Of a stretch of DNA of 64,000 nt, positions 1 through 7,722 are shown piece after piece. Below the pieces are notes generated by a model. The model saw only the letters and a program-made list of their open reading frames with translations, was not told the origin of the DNA and made no database searches. The translations under genes and the position numbers were made by a program. The DNA is from an uncultured SAR202 cluster bacterium (lineage in GTDB: Bacteria; Chloroflexota; Dehalococcoidia; Lucifugimonadales; Lucifugimonadaceae): positions 1 through 64,000 of the forward strand of contig CACNIC010000001.1 in the NCBI GenBank assembly GCA_902620405.1, read 5' to 3'. Position 1 is the first letter of the stretch; each line of letters starts with the position of its first letter.

Positions 1-11
1 TTGGAATTAAA

Positions 12-389
12 ATGAAAGGGGATTTTGAAACTAGCTTTCCTGAAGCTACTCATGCAAAATGGGGATTTTTAAAAGGAAGAGAAGTTGCAATTTTAAGATA
101 TGAAACTATTGAAGCTGCAAAAGAACTGGGACAATTAGCTGGTGAAGAGCAAACAGAAATTTTGGCAGTAAAAGAGAGAAATATTGCTCATGGTCCTAAG
201 GTAGAAAGGATAGAATGTAGAGGTCATGCTGGTTATGGTGTTCATGGGAATTGTGCTTCTAGAAGAGAGCCTATGTATACACAATTTATTATTCATGGAA
301 ATTTGGTAATTATGGGAGAGCCTCTTGCAACAGAAGAACCGTCTGACACTATCAGTTTTCTTAGAACGACAGCTTCAAAGCTTCAATGA
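12..389 (+). CDS. Hypothetical protein, possibly 5'-truncated by the window edge
   Basis: Unrecognised 125-residue protein. The reading frame stays open from the first ATG back to the window edge and there is no convincing ribosome binding site in the 11 bases before it, so this may be the C-terminal part of a longer protein. The sequence is soluble-looking with no membrane segment. It contains a Cys/His/Gly-rich stretch around residues 68-83 (IECRGHAGYGVHGNC), whose two cysteines and two histidines could bind a metal, but no family could be assigned. It is followed on the same strand by a small membrane protein. The reading frame is believable; the function is unknown. Confidence 0.6.
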   Translation: MKGDFETSFPEATHAKWGFLKGREVAILRYETIEAAKELGQLAGEEQTEILAVKERNIAHGPKVERIECRGHAGYGVHGNCASRREPMYTQFIIHGNLVIMGEPLATEEPSDTISFLRTTASKLQ

Positions 390-425
390 ATTCAAAGATA
401 AACCCTGCTAAAATTACTAACGCAA

Positions 426-668
426 TTGAAATATATGGATAAGCTTATAAAAATATTCTTACCAATAAACTTAGGTACTATTTTATTAGCACTTATAATT
501 TATAATTTCACTGAATTGCCATTTATATATACTGTTTACCCAATACCATTAACTTTTCTTGTTTCGTTGATTCTTGTATTACCTAGTAGTCAGGCAATAA
601 TTAGATTATTTGTATGGCTTTGGTTAATAGCATATCTAGTATTTCCTTTTTTTAGCTCAGCACTTTGA
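426..668 (+). CDS. Small membrane protein, unknown function
   Basis: An 80-residue hydrophobic protein with about three predicted membrane segments (residues 10-26, 34-53 and 57-77) and almost no soluble part. The longest reading starts at a TTG; an in-frame ATG lies three codons later and is equally possible, since neither has a clear Shine-Dalgarno sequence. It sits 36 bp after the preceding hypothetical gene and could be co-transcribed with it. No family is recognised. The even hydrophobic pattern makes it look like a real small inner-membrane protein, but without homologues this remains moderate. Confidence 0.45.
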   Translation: MKYMDKLIKIFLPINLGTILLALIIYNFTELPFIYTVYPIPLTFLVSLILVLPSSQAIIRLFVWLWLIAYLVFPFFSSAL

Positions 669-734
669 AAAAGTTGGACTACCAAAAAAACATTAACGAG
701 AATAATATTGCAAATAAATACAATATGAAAATTC

Positions 735-1196
735 ATGATAACAAAGAATAAAATTATAGAGGCTCAAAAAAAATGGGGCGACGGAATAGTCAAAATTGGG
801 ACTTTGATTAATGATGAATCAGCCTGTACCGAATTTGCTACCAGCTTTATTAACAACCTATATGATTTTAAAAACAGTGAGGTTCTGTTCAAACCAACAA
901 AGGCTTCAAGAGAACAGTTCAGGCCCAAAATTGAAATGGCATTGTCTTATTTCATAGGGGGAGTAAATTCTTATTGCAAGGAAGATGATGGCTTTGCTAT
1001 GAAACCTTGGGTTGAAGTTGAATTCGAAAATTCTGGTTTTATTTTTGAAGAAAACAGAGCTCTTGCTATGGGTAATTATTTTTTTAAAGACACAGATGGA
1101 AATAGACTCAAAGTTGAGTACACTTTTGGTTACAAACTATCAAGTGAAGAATTAGTAATTGATCTTCATCACTCATCTTTACCTTACAATTCATAA
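735..1196 (+). CDS. SnoaL/NTF2-like fold protein
   Basis: A 153-residue soluble protein of the SnoaL/NTF2-like superfamily. Its pattern (AQKKWGDGIVKIG near the start, LFKPTKA around residue 55, ALSYFIGG around 69-76, ALAMGNYFF around 110 and a terminal LHHSSLPY) matches a widespread group of small cone-shaped proteins that are often mislabelled phosphoribosyl-AMP cyclohydrolase. None of the cysteines expected of a true HisI is arranged as in that enzyme, so that label should not be used. Ligand and reaction are unknown. It ends 16 bp before a broken tRNA-Ala copy, so it marks the chromosomal side of the putative integration junction. Confidence 0.75.
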   Translation: MITKNKIIEAQKKWGDGIVKIGTLINDESACTEFATSFINNLYDFKNSEVLFKPTKASREQFRPKIEMALSYFIGGVNSYCKEDDGFAMKPWVEVEFENSGFIFEENRALAMGNYFFKDTDGNRLKVEYTFGYKLSSEELVIDLHHSSLPYNS

Positions 1197-1212
1197 CTTT
1201 GTTCATAAATAC

Positions 1213-1250
1213 GGGGCTGTAGCTCAATTGGTAGAGCATTTCGCTGGCAG
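1213..1250 (+). pseudogene. Broken tRNA-Ala: 5' half only, ending in the anticodon loop
   Basis: These 38 bases match nucleotides 1-38 of the intact tRNA-Ala at 2251 with one difference (A for G at tRNA position 26). Identity starts exactly at the tRNA 5' end and stops exactly at the last base of the anticodon loop. What follows is unrelated and cannot form an anticodon stem, T arm or acceptor stem, so no tRNA can be made. The breakpoint is the classic crossover position of tyrosine recombinases that integrate into tRNA genes, so this is probably the left attachment junction of an element whose right junction is the intact tRNA. Confidence 0.85.
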
Positions 1251-1306
1251 TATTATACTGAGTGTCTTTATTGGTCATTACTGTAAACAACTAAACCTAA
1301 ATTCTT

Positions 1307-1368
1307 AAAGACAAAGTCTTTACTGTCCGATAATGTCTTTATCGGTTTGGGTCAATATTTGGGTCAAT
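1307..1368. repeat. Cluster of short inverted and direct repeats beside the left tRNA junction
   Basis: Three repeats lie in 62 bases: AAAGAC-3-GTCTTT (1307-1321), CCGATAA-5-TTATCGG (1327-1345), and two direct copies of TTTGGGTCAAT (1346-1356 and 1358-1368). Such arrays near an attachment site are typical of recombinase arm-binding sites, but here that role is only inferred. A short stop-bounded reading on the minus strand crosses the direct repeats and could be the tail of a lost gene; it is too short to identify. Confidence 0.4.
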
Positions 1369-1415
1369 TGCCGAGATTAACGAGATGGTTTGCACTTAGA
1401 AAATAAAAAAGCACA

Positions 1416-1682
1416 ATGCTTATGTATAATGAATATATGAAGTATGGCTTAGAATTTTTTATAATAATTTTTCCAGTTTGTATTGCTATCTCATATTTGC
1501 TTATGTGGTTGTGGACAAAAGAAAATAAAGAAGAAATAAAAGACTTTATTTTATTTGGAAAGCCTAAGCCCTACACTAAGTCTGAGTCATATATGAGTAC
1601 ATTTCGATTATGGACTATTGTGGCTAGTATTTTTTGGGTTGGCAATTCAATTTATATAGCTATTTTTGGATATCTTGGATAA
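1416..1682 (+). CDS. Small membrane protein in the tRNA-bounded interval
   Basis: An 88-residue protein with two membrane helices (about residues 10-33 and 65-84) separated by a charged loop containing a KENKEEIKD run. No family is recognised. It lies inside the segment bounded by the broken and intact tRNA-Ala copies, so if that segment is a mobile element this is one of its two cargo genes. There is no convincing ribosome binding site before the chosen ATG; an internal ATG two codons on and another at codon 8 are alternatives. Probably real from its hydrophobic pattern, with unknown role. Confidence 0.45.
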   Translation: MLMYNEYMKYGLEFFIIIFPVCIAISYLLMWLWTKENKEEIKDFILFGKPKPYTKSESYMSTFRLWTIVASIFWVGNSIYIAIFGYLG

Positions 1683-1804
1683 CTCCCCACTAAAATAGTT
1701 ATTCCTCTCATGTTTTTAGCTGGGTTGTAGTTAAAGAAAGTTACAGTCAATTGCATATTTAATATTTTCTTTTTTTAGTTGAGAGACCTGAAAATAGTCG
1801 TACT

Positions 1805-2185
1805 TTAATTTGATAAATTTCCGTAATTATTTTCACCTTGGTCACTCTTTGTACAATACCAAAACAATAAAAGAAATATTCCAATTACTGTTAAAATTAA
1901 TAATTGCCACCAGCCAGATCTATTAACATCATGAAGTCTTCTTGCCCCAACTGCTAGACCTGGGATAAATAAAAATAATGACCATAATGTACCAAACCAT
2001 CCAATAGGTTCGTTTGGATCAGTGCTAAATGCATTAACGTCTAAAATAGCAAAATCGATTATGCTAAAAAAAATCCCAGACAGTATAGTAAATAAAAACC
2101 ACCACCAGTATTGTGATCTGGAGGATCTTCCGCTAAAAGTCCCGTATTTATTAAAAGCATCTTTAATTGATGGTATAAATTCCAT
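1805..2185 (-). CDS. DUF805 family inner-membrane protein
   Basis: A 126-residue membrane protein of the DUF805 (YhaH-like) family. Visible hallmarks are the N-terminal amphipathic start, the F-x-G-R-x-S-R-x-x-Y-W motif around residues 17-27, and the G-A-R-R-L-H-D-x-x-R-S-G-W motif around residues 80-92. Three to four membrane segments flank these. The biochemical function of the family is not established; members occur in many genomes and on mobile DNA. The gene lies immediately upstream of, and opposite to, the intact tRNA-Ala, inside the putative integrated segment. An AAGGAG-like ribosome binding site lies just before its ATG on the minus strand. Confidence 0.85.
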   Translation of the reverse strand: MEFIPSIKDAFNKYGTFSGRSSRSQYWWWFLFTILSGIFFSIIDFAILDVNAFSTDPNEPIGWFGTLWSLFLFIPGLAVGARRLHDVNRSGWWQLLILTVIGIFLLLFWYCTKSDQGENNYGNLSN

Positions 2186-2250
2186 ATGAACTCCTTTTTA
2201 AAAAATTATAGTATATTAAATTCAAAATTTATATTGGTGATACTTAGCAT

Positions 2251-2326
2251 GGGGCTGTAGCTCAATTGGTAGAGCGTTTCGCTGGCAGCGAAAAGGTTAG
2301 GAGTTCGATTCTCCTCAGCTCCACCA
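2251..2326 (+). tRNA. tRNA-Ala (anticodon GGC), CCA end encoded
   Basis: A full cloverleaf can be drawn by eye: 7-bp acceptor stem with the G3:U70 pair that is the main alanine identity element, D arm GCUC/GAGC, anticodon stem UUUCG/CGAAA with loop CUGGCAG (anticodon GGC, reading GCC and GCU), T arm AGGAG/CUCCU, discriminator A and an encoded CCA. A 5'-half copy lies about 1 kb upstream. If that copy is the left junction of an element, the promoter of this tRNA now comes from the element rather than from the original chromosome. Confidence 0.97.
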
Positions 2327-2364
2327 AAAATCATAAAGTGGTAATATAGTTTTAATTTGGAATT

Positions 2365-2904
2365 ATGAAAAAAATAATATTACTCACAATTTTACTTATA
2401 CTATTTGTTATTAGTTGCGGAGAAAGTGATGTTGAAAACGAAGTAATAATTGATAAATTTACAGACAATCAAGGAACATACACTATAGATTATTTTTATA
2501 AGATTGGTTTCAAGGTAAATAAAGAATATGATGTTTCAGAACTTGAAAATGCCAATGGAGCTTGGTTTGGTTTTTGGAAAAATAGTACAGGCAAATCAAT
2601 TGATTATGAAGTAAGATTCTACCCTGATCATCAATCTGCTTTAGACTACGGATTGAAGTATGTTGATGAAGTTATTGGCGATGATGCAATATTAAAAAAA
2701 TCTGCTTCATCATGGACTGAGGGCATTCAAGACAGAAGGACAAGAAGTGACAAAGGTTATGGTGGAAGCAGTGCCAATAGTGTTAGGGCAAAATACTTGC
2801 ACTACCTCGTATATGATAACGCTATAATACTTTGCTCAGGTCTAGATCTTTCATATGCTATTCAGAATTGCACTGAATTAGTACTTGCTCTCAAAGAATT
2901 ATAG
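2365..2904 (+). CDS. Putative lipoprotein, unknown function
   Basis: A 179-residue protein with a type II signal peptide: Lys-Lys start, a hydrophobic stretch to about residue 15, and a lipobox V-I-S-C with the acylated cysteine at position 18. It should therefore be exported and lipid-anchored on the outer face of the membrane. The mature part is rich in aromatic and charged residues (WFGFWK around residue 66) and contains two further cysteines near the C terminus that could form a disulphide. No domain family was recognised. It stands alone between the tRNA-Ala gene and katG. Confidence 0.75.
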   Translation: MKKIILLTILLILFVISCGESDVENEVIIDKFTDNQGTYTIDYFYKIGFKVNKEYDVSELENANGAWFGFWKNSTGKSIDYEVRFYPDHQSALDYGLKYVDEVIGDDAILKKSASSWTEGIQDRRTRSDKGYGGSSANSVRAKYLHYLVYDNAIILCSGLDLSYAIQNCTELVLALKEL

Positions 2905-3007
2905 ACTTTAAGTTTAAATTATATGCAAGAAACCTAATTAAGGCTGCATAAAATGTAATTTTTATATTATCAATTCCTACACTAAAAAAATTAAAATGAT
3001 AAAATAA

Positions 3008-5173
<2,166 letters not shown>

Positions 5174-5190
5174 ATTAATTTCTAAGCATA

Positions 5191-5268
5191 ATGAAAAACT
5201 TTAGATATATAATTTACGCATTTATATTAGTAAATGTTGTAGCCCTAATAGTTAATAGAAGTTTTTAA
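5191..5268 (+). CDS. Candidate 25-residue hydrophobic micropeptide
   Basis: A short frame after katG encodes a single predicted membrane helix: a basic N terminus (MKNFR), about 17 hydrophobic residues, then NRSF and a stop. It fills the gap between katG and the convergent membrane-protein gene. There is no strong ribosome binding site, so it could be chance in AT-rich DNA. It is listed because single-helix micropeptides are easily missed. Confidence 0.2.
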   Translation: MKNFRYIIYAFILVNVVALIVNRSF

Positions 5269-5274
5269 ACTTAT

Positions 5275-5682
5275 TTATAGTGATTTATTTTCTTCTCTAG
5301 CGCTTTTGCTAAATATGTTTATAAGGAAAATAACTTCCACTAACCCGGTCAATATAGGGTACCAAACCATAAATCCAACATTTTCACCTACAATAGCAGC
5401 GAGAATTTCAATAAATTTTAATATGCTTAGTGCTATCAGCACATAAAATAAGACCTTTGTTCCATTTGCATATAAGTATGTAAAAACTAACCTCAAAAAT
5501 CCAACAGCAAAAAGTATCCATGCAAATGTTCCAAAGTCAGGAGCATCACTGGTAAATTCAATAAAAACAGAAGGTAAAGCAAAAATGAGACCTATTGCCA
5601 TTAAAAGAAAACTGCCTATGTATGAAAATATTAGAGCTATCCTAAGTTCGGATAATTCGGTTCCTAATAGATTTTTAAACAT
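5275..5682 (-). CDS. Four-helix membrane protein, unknown function
   Basis: A 135-residue integral membrane protein with four predicted helices (about residues 12-36, 50-71, 76-96 and 101-124) and a charged C-terminal tail (KSAREENKSL). An AAGGAG-type site precedes the ATG on the minus strand. It is transcribed divergently from the next membrane-protein gene across 124 bp of very AT-rich DNA that must hold both promoters. No family is recognised. Its place between katG and the rhodopsin region suggests envelope or stress function, but that is only context. Confidence 0.6.
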   Translation of the reverse strand: MFKNLLGTELSELRIALIFSYIGSFLLMAIGLIFALPSVFIEFTSDAPDFGTFAWILFAVGFLRLVFTYLYANGTKVLFYVLIALSILKFIEILAAIVGENVGFMVWYPILTGLVEVIFLINIFSKSAREENKSL

Positions 5683-5806
5683 ATTAACTCCTTAATTTAA
5701 TTTTCATAAAAATACTTAAATGCTTTTAATAAATTATATAATTTTTCTGGAAATCTATATTATTAAATTAAGCTTATATTAATTTATTTAATAAAGGAGG
5801 TAAATT

Positions 5807-6439
5807 ATGAGTACTAAAACATTAGGCTTATTATTAATAATTACTCCAATACTAGGTTTTCTAGGTTGGGCTTTATCGGGAGGGCCGACAACTCCAGCAG
5901 GTGATATGGAAGGTGGATACGGGGCTTTTGCTATGGAATTTGTAGGTAAAAATACTGATCAACTTCATATTGCAATGGCAGTTGCGGCAATTGGATTTGG
6001 GTTATTTAGTGCTTGCCTTTTTGCTTTAAGAGCAAAAATTCTTGAAAAAGGGGCTTCACAATCTGCATTCTTAGCAGGGATTCTTGTGATAATAGGTTTT
6101 GCATCAACAGTTGTTGAAAATGGAGCATATTCTGCAGGAGCACAACTTGCTAACAAGGAACTTATGTCTGAAGCTGTAAGCATGTTTACTATAGCTACAA
6201 CTGCAGGGGGAATTGGCACAGCAATATTTGCACTTGGAGTAGGATTACTAGGTTTTAGTATGTTTCAAAATGAAACTGTACATAAGATAAGCTCATCATT
6301 TTATATACTAGTTGGGGTATATGGAGTAATTGGTTCAATCTTGTTCTATGACCAAGGTCTCATTGGTCTTTACTATATATCACTTGTGATTACTACAGTT
6401 GCAATTGGTATTGAGCTATTAAGGACAGGGTCTGATTAA
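5807..6439 (+). CDS. Polytopic membrane protein upstream of the rhodopsin
   Basis: A 210-residue protein with about six to seven membrane segments. A polar loop rich in Gly and acidic residues (GGPTTPAGDMEGGYG, about residues 26-40) follows the first helix. Translation starts at an ATG preceded by a very strong AAAGGAGG site, which implies good expression. It is followed by a hairpin terminator and then by the proteorhodopsin gene, so the two are separate transcripts. The overall shape resembles small unclassified membrane proteins of the DUF4386 type, but no diagnostic motif was found and I assign no function. Confidence 0.65.
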   Translation: MSTKTLGLLLIITPILGFLGWALSGGPTTPAGDMEGGYGAFAMEFVGKNTDQLHIAMAVAAIGFGLFSACLFALRAKILEKGASQSAFLAGILVIIGFASTVVENGAYSAGAQLANKELMSEAVSMFTIATTAGGIGTAIFALGVGLLGFSMFQNETVHKISSSFYILVGVYGVIGSILFYDQGLIGLYYISLVITTVAIGIELLRTGSD

Positions 6440-6463
6440 AAAGCTATATAATGAGCTTTTTAA
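6436..6463 (+). terminator. Hairpin terminator after the membrane-protein gene
   Basis: TTAAAAAGCT and AGCTTTTTAA form a perfect 10-bp stem around an 8-base loop, overlapping the stop codon and ending in a T-rich side. It separates the upstream gene from the rhodopsin gene. Confidence 0.65.
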
Positions 6464-6554
6464 GGAATAAAATAAAAAAATACGAAAAACGTAATTTAAA
6501 ATTATTTAACAAATAATATATTTTTGTTTAATATATGGCATTAGTAAGGAAAAT

Positions 6555-6566
6555 TCGTTATAACGA
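6555..6566. promoter_or_regulatory. 12-bp perfect palindrome upstream of the proteorhodopsin gene
   Basis: TCGTTATAACGA reads the same on both strands and lies 9 bp before the ribosome binding site. It contains TATAAC, so it may be the -10 box, an operator overlapping it, or both. Its position in the short leader suggests control of rhodopsin transcription. Confidence 0.35.
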
Positions 6567-6589
6567 TATGTCGATAAGGAGGTTTTTTT

Positions 6590-7282
6590 ATGGACATGAA
6601 TATGCTTACCCAGTTTAGTTTCTACTTTGGAGCTGCATCTATGTTATGTGCTTCAGTATTCTTTTTCTTTGAAAGAGGAGAGGTAGCTGCTAAATGGAGG
6701 ACTTCTGTCACAGTAGCTGGATTAGTAACTTTTATAGCTTTCTTCCACTATTTGACAATGAGAGATAGTTCAGTTTGGGCAGCATCTGCCCCTAACTATG
6801 GTGAACTTACTTCTTTGAGGTATGTTGACTGGTTAGTAACTGTTCCACTACAGATAGTTGAGTTTTACCTCATCTTGAAAGTTGTTGGTAAAGTTACTTC
6901 TTCTGTGTTCTGGCAATTATTAGCAGCATCAGTTGTTATGTTAGTTGGTGGATTACTTGGAGAAACAGTTACAGACTTTGAACTAATAGGTTTCATTATT
7001 GGAATGTTAGGTTGGGCTTACGTAGTATTCTTAATATTTGCTGGAGGCGCTGCTAAAGCAAACGCTGAAAGTAAGAATGCAGCTGTAGCATCGGCTTTCA
7101 ATTCAATGAAGCTAATTGTGTTAGTAGGTTGGGCAATTTACCCAATTGGTTACATAATTGGTAATTTAGCGACAGTTACTGATGGTATTCAGATTATGAA
7201 TATTGTTTACAACTTTGCAGACCTAATCAACAAAGCCGCTTTCGGTCTTGTTATTTGGGCAGCTGCTAAGTCGGACAGTTAA
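6590..7282 (+). CDS. Proteorhodopsin, light-driven proton pump, blue-tuned
   Basis: Seven-helix retinal protein of 230 residues. Key residues of proton-pumping proteorhodopsins are present: His53 (counterion partner), Arg77, the proton acceptor Asp80 in RYVDWL, the proton donor Glu91 in QIVEFYLIL, Asp211, and Lys215 in DLINKAAFG, which holds retinal as a Schiff base. The spectral-tuning position (105 in green proteorhodopsin) is Gln88 in TVPLQIVE, which predicts blue absorption, typical of clear open-ocean water. It has its own promoter region, a strong AAGGAGG site and its own terminator. No carotenoid or retinal synthesis gene occurs in this window, so those must be elsewhere. It should support energy conservation in light. 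Confidence 0.97.
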   Translation: MDMNMLTQFSFYFGAASMLCASVFFFFERGEVAAKWRTSVTVAGLVTFIAFFHYLTMRDSSVWAASAPNYGELTSLRYVDWLVTVPLQIVEFYLILKVVGKVTSSVFWQLLAASVVMLVGGLLGETVTDFELIGFIIGMLGWAYVVFLIFAGGAAKANAESKNAAVASAFNSMKLIVLVGWAIYPIGYIIGNLATVTDGIQIMNIVYNFADLINKAAFGLVIWAAAKSDS

Positions 7283-7300
7283 TTTTAAGTCTAAATTTAT

Positions 7301-7338
7301 AACAAGCTCAGTTTAATTTCTGGGCTTGTTATTTTTTG
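7301..7338 (+). terminator. Rho-independent terminator after proteorhodopsin
   Basis: AACAAGCTCAG and CTGGGCTTGTT form an 11-bp stem (one G:U pair) followed by A then TTTTTT. It overlaps the end of the convergent small membrane-protein gene, so it may work for both directions. Confidence 0.85.
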
Positions 7339-7523
7339 TCTTCCCTTTTTTCTTGAAGCGCAATTTTTCTTTTTAGATAAATACTTGCTGATGAAGTTAA
7401 TACTGCAAATATACCAATAATAAGGTAAAGCGGACTTAATTCATTAATAAAATAAAAGACCACAAGTAAAGATCCAACAAACAAATTGATGTAGCTCATA
7501 TATTTTGAAATTTTTACTTTCAT
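7329..7523 (-). CDS. Small two-helix membrane protein, unknown function
   Basis: A 64-residue protein starting at the ATG that has an AGGAG ribosome binding site 5 bases upstream; a longer reading that starts 11 codons earlier lacks such a site and is rejected. Two membrane helices (about residues 11-27 and 31-49) are followed by a basic/acidic C-terminal tail (KRKIALQEKREDKK). It converges on the proteorhodopsin gene and shares its terminator. No family is recognised. The short spacing and clear start make it a likely real gene. Confidence 0.6.
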   Translation of the reverse strand: MKVKISKYMSYINLFVGSLLVVFYFINELSPLYLIIGIFAVLTSSASIYLKRKIALQEKREDKK

Positions 7524-7606
7524 TTTTTCTCCTAAATAGTGTGGATATTTGCGCAAAGCGTGTGTAAAATAAATATTAATTATTAATCATTATAAAGGAG
7601 GTGCAA

Positions 7607-7645
7607 TTGTATATACAAAAAACAACCGCTGGAGGCGAACACTAA
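7607..7645 (+). CDS. Candidate 12-residue peptide (MYIQKTTAGGEH) inside the structured RNA
   Basis: TTG start 4 bases after a perfect AAGGAGGT, 12 sense codons, then TAA in the loop of the long hairpin. Translation would open the 13-bp stem because codons 6-10 form its 5' arm. It may be a regulatory peptide, a small secreted or modified peptide, or a coincidence of a purine-rich RNA motif. Confidence 0.25.
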   Translation: MYIQKTTAGGEH

Positions 7646-7692
7646 TTCTTCTCTAAGTTTGATTATTTCATAAGCCTCTAGTGGTTTATATT

Positions 7693-7722
7693 AAAAGAGC
7701 TCCAATTTTGGAGCTCTTTTTT
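7693..7722. terminator. Perfect bidirectional terminator
   Basis: AAAAGAGCTCC and GGAGCTCTTTT form a perfect 11-bp stem around a 6-base loop, with T runs on the plus strand and A/T symmetry that also suits the converging minus-strand gene. Confidence 0.9.

Larger units (their letters stand above)
1213..2250. mobile_element. Putative tRNA-Ala-integrated mini-element or remnant, about 1.04 kb
   Basis: The interval between the tRNA half and the intact tRNA has the geometry expected if an element carrying its own tRNA 5' half recombined in the anticodon loop: left junction with the original 5' half plus foreign DNA, right junction with the element's 5' half plus the original 3' half, giving a working tRNA. 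It contains two short membrane-protein genes and a cluster of short repeats next to the left junction. No integrase is present, so it would be a decayed or non-autonomous element. This is inference from the duplication; an old tandem duplication followed by deletion is the main alternative. Confidence 0.45.
7595..7722 (+). ncRNA. Candidate structured RNA with leader-peptide frame and its own terminator
   Basis: This otherwise empty spacer is highly organised. A 13-bp stem pairs 7624-7636 with 7674-7686 and contains two G:U pairs that are only stable on the plus-strand RNA. It is followed at once by a perfect terminator hairpin. A consensus Shine-Dalgarno sequence (AAGGAGGT, 7595-7602) opens the element and a 12-codon frame runs through the 5' arm of the stem. 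The terminator comes directly before the end of a convergent gene, so the RNA is a stand-alone transcript rather than a leader of a downstream plus-strand gene. No known riboswitch or small RNA family was recognised. Confidence 0.45.

Noticed and set aside
735-1196. Phosphoribosyl-AMP cyclohydrolase (HisI)
   Set aside because: This common database label does not fit: the metal-binding cysteines of HisI are missing and the pattern is that of SnoaL/NTF2-like proteins.
1213-1290. A second complete tRNA-Ala gene, possibly with an intron
   Set aside because: The sequence after the anticodon loop offers no anticodon 3' stem, T arm or acceptor 3' strand within any reasonable distance before the next intact copy; it is only a 5' half.
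5965-6219. Antisense frame inside the membrane-protein gene before the rhodopsin
   Set aside because: It is a shadow of the plus-strand gene, which has a strong ribosome binding site and a clean membrane pattern.
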